A stretch of 5,838 bases of DNA, taken from an uncultured Lachnospiraceae bacterium (GTDB lineage: Bacteria; Bacillota; Clostridia; Lachnospirales; Lachnospiraceae). The position numbers and the translations under genes were made by a program. Location of the stretch: positions 1 to 5,838 of the forward strand of contig CAJUJM010000089.1 in assembly GCA_910586755.1 (NCBI GenBank), written 5' to 3'. Shown piece after piece: positions 5,799 to 5,838 of this stretch; the first letter of the stretch is position 1, and each line of letters opens with the position of its first letter. A model generated the notes under the pieces. That model did not search any database, was not told the DNA's origin, and worked only from the letters and a program-made list of their open reading frames with translations.

Positions 5799-5838
5799 GA
5801 CATACGTCATATGCAGCACAGTTGTCATTCTGATACCA

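Noticed and set aside
5797..5813. TTGACA at 5797-5802, with the TGAC/GTCA dyad at 5798-5809, as a promoter or operator of the next gene.
   Set aside because: No -10 occurs at 16-18 bp, the dyad arms are only 4 bp, and the window ends before any gene is seen.

Overview
This window reads as a stretch of a mid-GC Gram-positive chromosome, most likely a clostridial gut anaerobe of the Lachnospiraceae type. The reasons are AGGAGG-type ribosome-binding sites, a GTG start, tight head-to-tail gene packing, a tRNA-Gly without an encoded CCA, and the feel of the protein sequences. The taxonomic placement is inference, with no search behind it. Every supported gene lies on the + strand.

Layout: (1) Bases 1-57 are the last 18 codons of an upstream gene of unknown identity. 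(2) Bases 58-186 are an intergenic leader with two bulged stem-loops, one containing a perfect 9-bp dyad, followed by a strong Shine-Dalgarno site. (3) Bases 187-3724 encode the core of a BMP-type nucleoside ABC importer: a double-NBD ATPase and two BPD_transp_2 permeases. They are joined by an 8-nt overlap and a 6-nt gap. (4) Bases 3745-5184 encode cytidine deaminase (cdd) and adenosine deaminase (add). (5) Bases 5252-5611 encode a small two-repeat YccF-family membrane protein. (6) Bases 5620-5798 are a self-contained tRNA-Gly(CCC) unit with a good extended -10 promoter and a Rho-independent terminator. (7) The last 40 bases hold no recognisable gene.

The central five genes form a coherent nucleoside-scavenging operon. 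The ATPase and the two permeases would import ribo- and deoxyribonucleosides. Cdd would turn cytidine into uridine, and Add would turn adenosine into inosine, feeding pyrimidine and purine salvage or ribose catabolism. The expected extracytoplasmic lipoprotein (BMP/PnrA family) that captures the nucleoside is not in the window.

I found no evidence for a wholly new system. The part least explained by known families is the structured leader at 83-160. It matches no riboswitch class I can recognise and may be an RNA regulatory element, a processing or stabilising hairpin, or an operator. Four start codons were settled here: GTG 187, ATG 3745, ATG 4192 and ATG 5252. For the last three an upstream in-frame start also exists, but motif alignment or ribosome-binding-site position argues against it.
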